This document shows positions 25,798-32,763 of a DNA stretch of 61,313 bases, one piece after another. Position 1 is the first letter of the stretch, and each line of letters begins with the position of its first letter. The notes under the pieces are model-generated. The model saw nothing but the letters and a program-made list of their open reading frames with translations, ran no database searches and was not told the DNA's origin. The position numbers and the translations under genes are program-made. This DNA is from Clostridia bacterium (GTDB taxonomy: Bacteria > Bacillota > Clostridia > Oscillospirales > CAG-272): assembly GCA_017936565.1 (NCBI GenBank), contig JAGBFG010000004.1, forward strand, positions 1 through 61,313, read 5' to 3'.

Positions 25798-26729
25798 GAT
25801 TGGATTTCTTGAAAAACAGCGCTTTTATCGACAGGGAAAGCATATTCTCTGAAAGCTTCTCTCCTTGCCCTGGCGCTCTTTGGAAAACGACTTTCCTTTT
25901 TTGCGTCTAAGAGCCCTATCTCCCACCCCTTTCGGTGTAAGAGCCGAATGTCCTTCTTCACGCGCTTGTCCTTGCAAAGAGAAAGAAGCCAAGGAAAAGG
26001 CGCAAGACGGTAAAGCCCGTCCGAGGGAACCTCGGGTGCGGAAAAGGGAATACATAAGACAAACCGAAACAGCAAAAATTCCGCGGGGCTGATGTCTGCT
26101 GCCAAGGCGAAAAAGGGAAAAGAGGAAAGGTCACACGAGGGCTTTCCTATATCAAAGCCCTCGTCCGTTTTCCAAAGGGGAAAGGTGAAAATCCCCGAAG
26201 CCTTGCACCCTTGTAACGCCTCTTTGTAAGGCAAAAGAGAGGGTAGCAGGGCAGAGGTACGCCAAAAGGCTGGCTTTCCAGAGGGAAGAAGAACAGGGGC
26301 TTCTGCATAGCAAAAGGAGCCCTCGCCCTCTTCGTCCAAAAGGGCAACCAAAAAGCCGAAGGGCGCCTCTTCCCTTTGCTTAAAGCAGGGGAGTGATGGC
26401 GATAAATGAAAGGGTAAAATAAAATGCAAAGAAAGATCCTCTTCCCATTCCCGCAAAAAAGTGGCGTAATCTGCCGTGGCGGGCAGGAGTAAAACCCGCT
26501 TGCCAAGGCTCTCCTTTACGTTCTCCAATATATGTAGACAAAGCGACGGCTTTGCGATGTCAAAGGAAGCGGACGGGATACCCCTTGCGCATTTTGCCGT
26601 GCGAAAGAGCGGGGGAAGCGCCCTGTCTAACACAAAGGGGCGAATGCCGTATTCCGTATAGAAGCAACGGCAGGCGGCGTAGCTGCCCAAGCTTGCCCCT
26701 AAAATTAAAACGGAAATGTCCTCTTTCAA
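25794..26729 (-). CDS. Hypothetical protein with a pre-ATP-grasp-like N-terminus
   Basis: 311 residues from a TTG at 26729 (AAAGG 9 nt upstream); an ATG at 26807 would overlap trmL by 47 nt. The first 100 residues ([27 protein letters not shown] and [11 protein letters not shown]) look like the N-terminal domain of ATP-grasp carboxylate-amine ligases. The expected ATP-grasp lysine and C-terminal metal motif (N-P-R or similar) are not evident in the remainder, which is rich in Phe, Leu and Pro. It could be a degenerate enzyme. No function is assigned. Located 31 nt after trmL, likely the same transcript. Confidence 0.45.
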   Translation of the reverse strand: MKEDISVLILGASLGSYAACRCFYTEYGIRPFVLDRALPPLFRTAKCARGIPSASFDIAKPSLCLHILENVKESLGKRVLLLPATADYATFLREWEEDLSLHFILPFHLSPSLPCFKQREEAPFGFLVALLDEEGEGSFCYAEAPVLLPSGKPAFWRTSALLPSLLPYKEALQGCKASGIFTFPLWKTDEGFDIGKPSCDLSSFPFFALAADISPAEFLLFRFVLCIPFSAPEVPSDGLYRLAPFPWLLSLCKDKRVKKDIRLLHRKGWEIGLLDAKKESRFPKSARARREAFREYAFPVDKSAVFQEIQS

Positions 26730-26760
26730 TTCTTCGTTTCCTTTCCTTCGGCGCTTGCGC

Positions 26761-27258
26761 TTACCAAGCAAAGCTGGTAGGCGTGCCTGTTTCTTCGAGC
26801 CCCTCAAAGCCCTTTTGCCTTAACACCTCATATACGGCAACGGCAGCGGAATTGGATAAATTCAAGCTGCGCAAGTGAGGGAGCATAGGAATGCGCACCG
26901 CCCTGTCGGGATTTTTTTGTAAAAGCTCCTCGGGAAGTCCGCGGGTTTCTCTGCCAAACATCAGGAAAACCCTCTCGGGATAGGTAATTTCCGTGTAGGC
27001 ACGGGGCGCCTTCGTGCTGAAATAATAAATGGCTTCGCTCCCGTTTTTTTCAAAAAATTCCGCTTCGTTTTCATAATACGTGATGTCTAACAAATGCCAG
27101 TAATCAAGCCCTGCACGCTTTAACTTCTTGTCGTCAATCTCAAAGCCCAAGGGCTTGATTAAATGCAACGCAGCGCCCGTGGCGGCGCAGGTGCGGGCGA
27201 TGTTGCCCGTGTTCTGGGGAATTTCGGGACAATGCAATACAATGTTGATGTTTTTCAT
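26761..27258 (-). CDS. trmL: tRNA (cytidine/uridine-34-2'-O)-methyltransferase TrmL
   Basis: 165 residues, SPOUT-class. INIVLHCPEIPQNTGNIART at the start, MFGRETRGLPEELL (about 95-120) and IPMLPHLRSLNLSNSAAVAVYE form the trefoil-knot SAM site. It methylates the wobble ribose of certain leucine tRNAs. The ATG at 27258 has its only Shine-Dalgarno (AAAGGAAG) about 20 nt away, unusually far, with no strong hairpin between. Confidence 0.93.
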   Translation of the reverse strand: MKNINIVLHCPEIPQNTGNIARTCAATGAALHLIKPLGFEIDDKKLKRAGLDYWHLLDITYYENEAEFFEKNGSEAIYYFSTKAPRAYTEITYPERVFLMFGRETRGLPEELLQKNPDRAVRIPMLPHLRSLNLSNSAAVAVYEVLRQKGFEGLEETGTPTSFAW

Positions 27259-27329
27259 ATAAAAAGATGAGCCAAGACTTCCTTTCTTTGTTTCCGTTGC
27301 TTTGAAAAGACGCAACCGTCTATATCAAT

Positions 27330-27357
27330 ATTGTAACCGATATTTTCGGTTTGTCAA
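27330..27357 (-). promoter_or_regulatory. Promoter of trmL with palindromic spacer
   Basis: Leftward TTGACA (27352-27357), 16 bp, TACAAT (27330-27335). The spacer contains ACCGA-N5-TCGGT, a possible operator. Confidence 0.7.
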
Positions 27358-27361
27358 GCAG

Positions 27362-27404
27362 AAAGAGGAAACAAATCGGTTTATAGCCGAAAAGCTTCCT
27401 CTTT
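27362..27404. other. Long imperfect hairpin between trmL promoter and hairpin array
   Basis: AAAGAGGAA (27362-27370) pairs with TTCCTCTTT (27396-27404), with an inner TCGG/CCGA stem (27376-27379, 27387-27390). It could end transcription through the array from the right; poly-T is weak on both strands. Confidence 0.45.
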
Positions 27405-27422
27405 TCCTGTTGGTTTAATGAA

Positions 27423-27565
27423 ATCGTTGCACGGCAACGATGGAATCTTCACTTCGTTCAGATGAAGTCCAAGGACAAACCCTTGGAGGAAATCAAATCC
27501 GTCCAAGCTTAACCCTGCGAAGCAGGATTTCATCGCGAAAGCGATTTCATCCGTCAGAGACGGAT
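27423..27565. repeat. Mini-hairpin array A, hairpins separated by ATTTCAT-like spacers
   Basis: At least six consecutive short hairpins: ATCGTTGC-ACG-GCAACGAT (27423-27441), CTTCA...TGAAG (27447-27467), CCAAGG...CCTTGG (27469-27486), CCTGC-GAA-GCAGG (27514-27526), ATCGC-GAAA-GCGAT (27532-27545), TCCGTC-AGA-GACGGA (27550-27564). The last three are separated by ATTTCAT-type spacers. AAATCCGTC at 27495-27503 can also pair with GACGGATTT at 27559-27567. Lies downstream of the aminotransferase gene on its transcript. No coding function is credible. Confidence 0.75.
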
Positions 27566-27628
27566 TTGACTGCGTGTTTTCTGTCAAGGATAACACGCTG
27601 AGGTCTTTCGCCTCTTTTTGTACGAAAA

Positions 27629-28912
27629 TTATGCCTCAAGCAGCTTTTCAAGCGCCGCCAAGCGAACCGCTACCGTCAAAACCTTCATTGCCTTCGTCAA
27701 GTCCTCAACCGAAGGATAGGAGGGCGCTAAGCGCAGGTTTTTGTCGTGAGGGTCCTTCCCGTAGGGGAAGGTGGCGCCTGCCTTTGTCAGCGCAACGCCC
27801 GCATCCTTGCAAAGCGCATATACCCTTTGGGCGCAGCCGTCAAGCACGTCAAGCGATACGAAGTAGCCGCCCTTCGGCTCGTTCCAGGTGGCAATGCCTG
27901 TATCACCCAAGTCCGCCTTCAAGGTGTCCAACACCACAGAGAAGCGCTGACGCAAAATAGAGGCGTGCTTCTTCATTAAGTCGTAAACATCGCTTGTGTG
28001 CGTGAAAAATTCCAAATGGCGCAGCTGATTTAATTTGTCGTGCCCAATGGTTTGGGTGTTCCAGATGGGAATAATCTGGTCTAAATTATGTTGGCTCATT
28101 GCCATCATTGCAACGCCTGAGCCCGGGAAGGTGATTTTAGAGGAAGAGGTAAAGAACATCACGCGGTCCTCGTTCCCAACAGCATATGCCTCAGGGAAAA
28201 TATCAAGCAGCTTGTCGCTCTCTTCGCCCAAATCGTGAATCATATAGGCGTTGTCCCAATAGATGCGGAAATCGGGGGCGGCTGTTTCCATACGGACAAG
28301 GCGGCGCACCACCTCATCGGAATAGGTAATGCCCGTGGGGTTGGAATATTTCGGCACACACCAGATGCCCTTAACGGATGCGTCCTCTCTTGCGTACCGC
28401 TCCACTATGTCCATATCGGGTCCTTCCGCGGTCATAGGAATGGCAATCATATGAATGCCAAGAGATTCGCAAATGGCAAAATGACGGTCATACCCGGGAG
28501 AGGGGCAAAGGAAGGTTACCCTTTCTTCCTTGCTCCAAGGGCGGAGCGAGCCGTAAACACCGTATAGCATAGCCCTTGCCACAGAGTCATACATCAGATT
28601 CAAGCTGGAATTGCCACCGACAATTATTTGCTCGGCGGGAATGCCCGTCAGCTCGGACCAGAAACGGCGCATTTCGGGAGTGCCAAGCCCAAGCCCGTAG
28701 TTGCGGCAGTCAAAGCCCGACTCCGTAATGCAGTCCTTTTCAGAAAGACGCGAGTGACTGAGCATAGGCATAGAAAGCTCTAATTGCTCCGCGCACGGCT
28801 TGCCGCGGGACAGGTCTAAATTCAGCCCCAAGGCAACAATCCCGTCATATTCCTTTTGTAAAAGAGCGCGCTCCTTTTCCAGCGACTCCTGTGTTGCGTT
28901 TACATAATTCAT
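27629..28912 (-). CDS. Aspartate aminotransferase-like PLP enzyme (MocR-type class I subgroup)
   Basis: 427 residues. Fold-type I aminotransferase of the AspAT subgroup typified by Corynebacterium AspB: LNLDLSRGKPCAEQLELS near the start, PKYSNPTGITYSDEVV for cofactor contacts, and the PLP-lysine in FFTSSSKITFPGSG (about residue 255). It would interconvert aspartate/oxaloacetate with glutamate/2-oxoglutarate. GGAGA precedes the ATG. Single gene with its own promoter; hairpin array A follows the stop. Confidence 0.88.
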   Translation of the reverse strand: MNYVNATQESLEKERALLQKEYDGIVALGLNLDLSRGKPCAEQLELSMPMLSHSRLSEKDCITESGFDCRNYGLGLGTPEMRRFWSELTGIPAEQIIVGGNSSLNLMYDSVARAMLYGVYGSLRPWSKEERVTFLCPSPGYDRHFAICESLGIHMIAIPMTAEGPDMDIVERYAREDASVKGIWCVPKYSNPTGITYSDEVVRRLVRMETAAPDFRIYWDNAYMIHDLGEESDKLLDIFPEAYAVGNEDRVMFFTSSSKITFPGSGVAMMAMSQHNLDQIIPIWNTQTIGHDKLNQLRHLEFFTHTSDVYDLMKKHASILRQRFSVVLDTLKADLGDTGIATWNEPKGGYFVSLDVLDGCAQRVYALCKDAGVALTKAGATFPYGKDPHDKNLRLAPSYPSVEDLTKAMKVLTVAVRLAALEKLLEA

Positions 28913-29018
28913 AATATCTCCTTACCGCCGCCTTTTACGGCGAAAAGCATCATTGGCAGAAACGCCGATTTTGCAATTTTTGAAAAGCGAAATTTCACTT
29001 TTAATAATATTGTATTAC

Positions 29019-29047
29019 ATTATACAACATTATGCGAATAAAATCAA
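29019..29047 (-). promoter_or_regulatory. SigA promoter of the aminotransferase gene
   Basis: Leftward TTGATT (29042-29047), 17 bp, TATAAT (29019-29024). Confidence 0.75.
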
Positions 29048-29061
29048 GAGTTTCTGCTATA

Positions 29062-29126
29062 TTTTTTGCATATTTTCAAAAACCACAAGAAAAAATGAAA
29101 TTCGAGGAAGAAAAATATGCAAAAAG
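29062..29126. other. Spaced inverted repeat in the divergent aminotransferase/mgtE intergenic region
   Basis: TTGCATATTTTC and GAAAAATATGCAA form inverted arms about 35 bp apart between the two divergent promoters (28913-29229 otherwise A/T rich without a gene). It could be a regulator site or chance in AT-rich DNA. Confidence 0.35.
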
Positions 29127-29146
29127 CAGAAAAAACAAGTCCCCAC

Positions 29147-29175
29147 TTGACGAAGAAGGAATGTTGTGCTATACT
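29147..29175 (+). promoter_or_regulatory. SigA promoter of the mgtE leader
   Basis: TTGACG (29147-29152), 17 bp, TATACT (29170-29175). The transcript has about 175 nt before the mgtE ATG. Confidence 0.85.
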
Positions 29176-29229
29176 AAAACTGCTTTTATAGCAAGAATAC
29201 AAGAATAATGGAAGAAAGGAACGGTAAAA

Positions 29230-29310
29230 ATGGATTACGCAGACAGTAAATGCGACGATAGCGGTAATGGCCGATTATGGCAGGCATTTTTGCCGTGTCC
29301 GACCGTATAA
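29230..29310 (+). CDS. Putative leader peptide of mgtE (26 residues, Asp-rich start)
   Basis: ATG at 29230 has AAAGGAA 8 nt upstream; stop TAA at 29308-29310, 47 nt before the mgtE ATG. The peptide begins MDYADSKCDDSGN and ends in a segment with two prolines (LPCPTV). It is the first reading frame in the transcript. I find no M-box riboswitch here. Asp/Pro-rich leader peptides sense low Mg2+ upstream of Salmonella mgtA; this one could act alike, but that is inference. The CNNM/CorC gene has a similar leader (41994-42083). Confidence 0.55.
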   Translation: MDYADSKCDDSGNGRLWQAFLPCPTV

Positions 29311-29357
29311 TTGCCGCGCGCATTTGCCTCTTTATTATCCACGGAGGAGGTATTGCT

Positions 29358-30758
29358 ATGGCAGAAGAAACAAAAGAAATACAAGAGCTTGAAGAAAGAG
29401 ATCTGGCAGAAGAGGTCTTAACGCTTCTCAAAGAAAAAAGGTTTTCGGCGCTTCGTGAGATGATAGCCATGCTGCCCTCGGCAGACATCGGCGTTTTGTT
29501 CTCGGAAATTCCCACGGAGTATCACCGCCTTTTTTATCGCCTGCTTCCCAAGGAGTATGCGGCGGAAATCTTTGTGGAAATGGATTATGATGCCCAAGAA
29601 AGTCTGATTTCTTCCTTTTCCGACGGCGAATTGCAGGAAATTCTCAACGAGCTGTTTTTGGATGATACAGCAGATATCATCGAAGAAATGCCCGCGGGTG
29701 TCGTGGCGCGTATACTGAAAAACTCCTCTCCTGAGGCGCGCCGTGACTTAAATATGCTTTTGCGCTATCCCCGTGACAGCGCGGGCAGCATTATGACCAC
29801 CGAGTTTGTGGCGCTGAAAAAGAATATGACGGTGGACCAGGCGTTTCGCATCATTCGTCAGGTCGCCATTGATAAGGAAACGATTTACACCTGCTACATC
29901 ACGGATGAAAACCGCCGTCTTATCGGCGTTATTTCCGCCAAAACCCTGCTGATTTCCCCCTTGGACGCGGTTCTGGGGGATATTATGGATGACCGTGTCA
30001 TTTTTGTTCAAACACATACCGACAGGGAAGAGGCGGCGCGTAAATTTAATAAATACGACTTTCTGGCGTTGCCTGTGGTGGACAACGAGGAGCGCTTGGT
30101 CGGTATCATTACGGTTGACGACGCTATTGACGTTATCCAAGAGGAGCAAGAAGAGGACTTCTCCATTATGGCGGCTATCACCCCCGCGGAAACCTCTTAT
30201 GTCAAGTCCTCGGTGTGGAGTCTTTGGTCGGCGCGCATCCCTTGGCTTTTGATTTTAACGCTGACTGCCACCTTCACGGGAATGATTATTACGGGCTTTG
30301 AAAACGCCTTGAAGGTGTGTGTCGCCTTAACTGCCTTTATCCCGATGCTGATGGGAACAGGCGGTAATGCGGGCAGCCAAGCCTCAACTACCATTGTTCG
30401 CGGTCTTTCCTTGGGCGAAATTGAAACGGCGGATATATGGCACGTTCTCTGGAAGGAGCTGCGGGTTTCCCTGCTTTGCGCGGTATCCTTGGCAGCTGTC
30501 ACCTTTGGAAAGGTGATGCTGATTGACCGCCTTCTTTTGAACAACCCCGATGTTACCCTGTCCGTTGCTGCCGTGGTAGCGGCGACGCTTGCCTTAACCG
30601 TGGTCTGCGCCAAGCTTCTTGGCTGCTCCTTGCCACTTTTGGCAAAGAAAATAGGGCTTGACCCTGCGGTGATGGCAAACCCCTTTATCACCACCGTGGT
30701 GGATACGGTATCCCTGCTGTTATATTTCTTAATTGCGAAAAGCCTTTTGGGCATTTGA
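29358..30758 (+). CDS. mgtE: Magnesium transporter MgtE
   Basis: 466 residues. N-terminal superhelical MgtE_N domain (LEERDLAEEVLTLLKEKRF onward), two CBS domains (about 130-260) that gate the pore by binding Mg2+, and a C-terminal five-helix membrane domain with the pore segment MGTGGNAGSQASTT. It imports Mg2+ at the plasma membrane. GGAGGAGG lies 7-8 nt before ATG 29358. Preceded by a leader with a short reading frame; an LRR protein follows after 50 nt. Confidence 0.96.
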   Translation: MAEETKEIQELEERDLAEEVLTLLKEKRFSALREMIAMLPSADIGVLFSEIPTEYHRLFYRLLPKEYAAEIFVEMDYDAQESLISSFSDGELQEILNELFLDDTADIIEEMPAGVVARILKNSSPEARRDLNMLLRYPRDSAGSIMTTEFVALKKNMTVDQAFRIIRQVAIDKETIYTCYITDENRRLIGVISAKTLLISPLDAVLGDIMDDRVIFVQTHTDREEAARKFNKYDFLALPVVDNEERLVGIITVDDAIDVIQEEQEEDFSIMAAITPAETSYVKSSVWSLWSARIPWLLILTLTATFTGMIITGFENALKVCVALTAFIPMLMGTGGNAGSQASTTIVRGLSLGEIETADIWHVLWKELRVSLLCAVSLAAVTFGKVMLIDRLLLNNPDVTLSVAAVVAATLALTVVCAKLLGCSLPLLAKKIGLDPAVMANPFITTVVDTVSLLLYFLIAKSLLGI

Positions 30759-30808
30759 CGGCAATTTGAATCAGTACGAAATTTTTTCTACAAGAAAAGG
30801 GCAATGAT

Positions 30809-31774
30809 ATGGCAAACGAAGCAAACTATAAGTTAGATATCCGAAATGGCGTCCTTTTGTCCTGCAACGTCATAGACACGAAGAACGGCAAGGTAGTCAC
30901 CGTTCCCGACGGTGTTACCGCCATCGGCGAGCGCGCCTTCTGGCACTGCATCGAGATACACGGCATCGTTCTTCCCGATAGCGTAAGGCGCATTGGCGCA
31001 GAGGCATTCGGTCTTTGTTGTGGCTTACGGTGGATAAAGCTGCCGCCCGTTGTGGACGAGGATTTTGCCCCCTCTTCCGTCTTTTACGGTTGTGACCGTT
31101 TGGAAGAGGTTGTATATCCCGAGGGCTTGAAGGGCGCAGGATCGTTTGGCGGTTATGACGGCTATCCCTTTAATCTGAAACGAATGGTTCTGCCTCGAAG
31201 CTTGACTTCCTTTTGTTATCGCGCCGAGGTAGGCTTGAGTAGCTTCGCCGTTATCGTGTATAAGGGGACGAGAAAGAAATGGGAAGGCATCGTGTCAAAG
31301 TATTCCAAGCACACTTGCCCCGTTATCTGTACGGAGCTAGACGGGACCGAGGAAAAAACGCCCCTTGAGCGATTTATCATAGAAGATGGCGTTTTAGAAG
31401 GCTTTAAGAAAAAGTATTCCCGCCGTGACCGCAAGGACGGCGAGGACTCAACGGTTTGGATTCCCGACGGCGTAAAAACCGTTGCGGACTTCGGCCCGAC
31501 GAACCTTGGCATTTACCGCATTATCCTCTCCGAAGGGGTAAGCTGTGTGAAAAAGAATGCTTTTAGGCGCCTTGATAACCTTGAAGAGCTTTTCTTGCCA
31601 AGCACGCTGACTGAAATAGAAGAAGACCCGACGTGGCTCTGCCCGAGATTGCGTCAGGTCACCTATAACGGAACGAAGGAAATGTGGAGGAAGCTTGACG
31701 AGGTAACAAGCCCCTTCTCCCACTCTGTCAAAATCATCTGCACCGACGGCGAATACGAAAGAACCGCCAAATAA
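30809..31774 (+). CDS. Leucine-rich-repeat protein (LRR_5/BspA type), cytoplasmic
   Basis: 321 residues with repeats of the BspA type: VPDGVTAIGERAFWHC, LPDSVRRIGAEAFGLC, and towards the end LPSTLTEIEEDPTWLC. There is no signal peptide or membrane anchor, so it is probably cytosolic, unlike most BspA-like proteins. Such repeats serve as binding scaffolds; the ligand is unknown. Follows mgtE by 50 nt and is closed by a strong terminator. Confidence 0.75.
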   Translation: MANEANYKLDIRNGVLLSCNVIDTKNGKVVTVPDGVTAIGERAFWHCIEIHGIVLPDSVRRIGAEAFGLCCGLRWIKLPPVVDEDFAPSSVFYGCDRLEEVVYPEGLKGAGSFGGYDGYPFNLKRMVLPRSLTSFCYRAEVGLSSFAVIVYKGTRKKWEGIVSKYSKHTCPVICTELDGTEEKTPLERFIIEDGVLEGFKKKYSRRDRKDGEDSTVWIPDGVKTVADFGPTNLGIYRIILSEGVSCVKKNAFRRLDNLEELFLPSTLTEIEEDPTWLCPRLRQVTYNGTKEMWRKLDEVTSPFSHSVKIICTDGEYERTAK

Positions 31775-31808
31775 AAAGCACCGTAATTGCAAATACGGCG
31801 CCTGCCAA

Positions 31809-31845
31809 AAGGGCGAAGAATGGTACCATTCTTCGCCCTTTTTAT
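31809..31845 (+). terminator. Strong terminator after the LRR gene
   Basis: Perfect 15-bp stem AAGGGCGAAGAATGG / CCATTCTTCGCCCTT, 2-nt turn, then TTTAT. Confidence 0.92.
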
Positions 31846-31890
31846 GTTGAATGAAGCGTGCCGCGAAATGACGGCTTTTCCATCTCCAAT

Positions 31891-31990
31891 GTCCGCAGAC
31901 ATTTCACTCGCCGTAGGCGAATTTCACGCGCGGAGCGTATTTCACAAATCCCGCAAGGGATTTATTTCATTGCGTGCGCTTTCAGCGCAA
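31891..31990. repeat. Mini-hairpin array B, hairpins separated by ATTTCAC
   Basis: GTC-CGCA-GAC (31891-31900), ATTTCAC, TCGCC-GTA-GGCGA (31908-31920), ATTTCAC, ACGC-GCGGA-GCGT (31926-31938), ATTTCAC, AAATCCC-GCAA-GGGATTT (31946-31963), ATTTCA, TGCGCT-TTC-AGCGCA (31975-31989). The stems differ from one another; only the spacers are conserved. It begins 5 nt after the yebC stop on the yebC transcript. Confidence 0.85.
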
Positions 31991-31995
31991 CGCCA

Positions 31996-32715
31996 TCAGC
32001 TTTCCCAGTTGTGATATACGTTGGTAACGTCGTCGTTGTCGTCCAAGAGGTCCAAGAGCTTTTCCATATTCTCGGCGGTTTCCTCGTCAAGCGACACGTA
32101 AGTGGAAGGAACCTTCGTTACCTCAGCCCCTGCCAAGGTATAGCCGGCGCCCCGCAAGGACTCAGCAACTGCCTCTAAATCGTCGGGCTCGGTGTAAATT
32201 TCATACACGTTGTCCTCGCTCTTGAAGTCGGCAGCGCCCGCTTCCAAGGCGGCTTCCATCAAAGCATCCTCGTCTACTTCCTCGTCCTCATCGTCAATGG
32301 TGATAAGTCCCATATCCTGAAACATAAAGGCAACACAGCCCGAAACGCCCATATTACCGCCGCACTTGTCAAAATAATGGCGCACGTCGCCCGCGGTACG
32401 GTTGCGGGAGTCGGTTGCGGTCTGCACGATAACGGCAACGCCGCCGGGACCGTAGCCCTCGTAGGTGATTTCCTCGTAAATGACGTCGGTGTCCTTGTAC
32501 TTTTTGATGGCGCGCTCAATGTTGTCGTTGGGAACGTTGAGCGATTTTGCTTTGCTGATAAGCTCTCTTAATTTGCTGTTGGAAACAGGGTTAGGACCGC
32601 CCGCGCGAATGGCTACCGCCATTTCCTTTCCGATTTTGGTAAAAACCTTGGCTCTTGCCGCGTCGGTTTTTCCTTTTTTTCTCTTAATGTTGTTCCATTT
32701 GCTATGTCCTGACAT
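31996..32715 (-). CDS. YebC/TACO1-family regulatory protein
   Basis: 239 residues with the family start MSGHSKWNNIKRKKGKTDA and RGTVAD-like segments (TDSRNRTAGDVRHYFDKCGG). Members act as transcription regulators or, as shown for relatives, help ribosomes through proline stretches. AAAGG 8 nt before ATG. Third of the leftward group cmk-like, argS, yebC. Confidence 0.93.
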   Translation of the reverse strand: MSGHSKWNNIKRKKGKTDAARAKVFTKIGKEMAVAIRAGGPNPVSNSKLRELISKAKSLNVPNDNIERAIKKYKDTDVIYEEITYEGYGPGGVAVIVQTATDSRNRTAGDVRHYFDKCGGNMGVSGCVAFMFQDMGLITIDDEDEEVDEDALMEAALEAGAADFKSEDNVYEIYTEPDDLEAVAESLRGAGYTLAGAEVTKVPSTYVSLDEETAENMEKLLDLLDDNDDVTNVYHNWES

Positions 32716-32763
32716 AAGACAATCCTTTCTTCCATCTATATAATCAAAATTTTTTGAGCGGAA

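Noticed and set aside
27381-27596. Open frame of 71 codons across hairpin array A (minus strand)
   Set aside because: Its sequence is explained by the hairpin units; no ribosome binding site or family likeness.
29334-29342. TTATCCACG, near a DnaA box
   Set aside because: Single copy with one mismatch just before mgtE; no cluster and no AT-rich unwinding region.
29180-29357. M-box (Mg2+) riboswitch upstream of mgtE
   Set aside because: None of the conserved M-box segments can be found; the leader instead holds a short reading frame.
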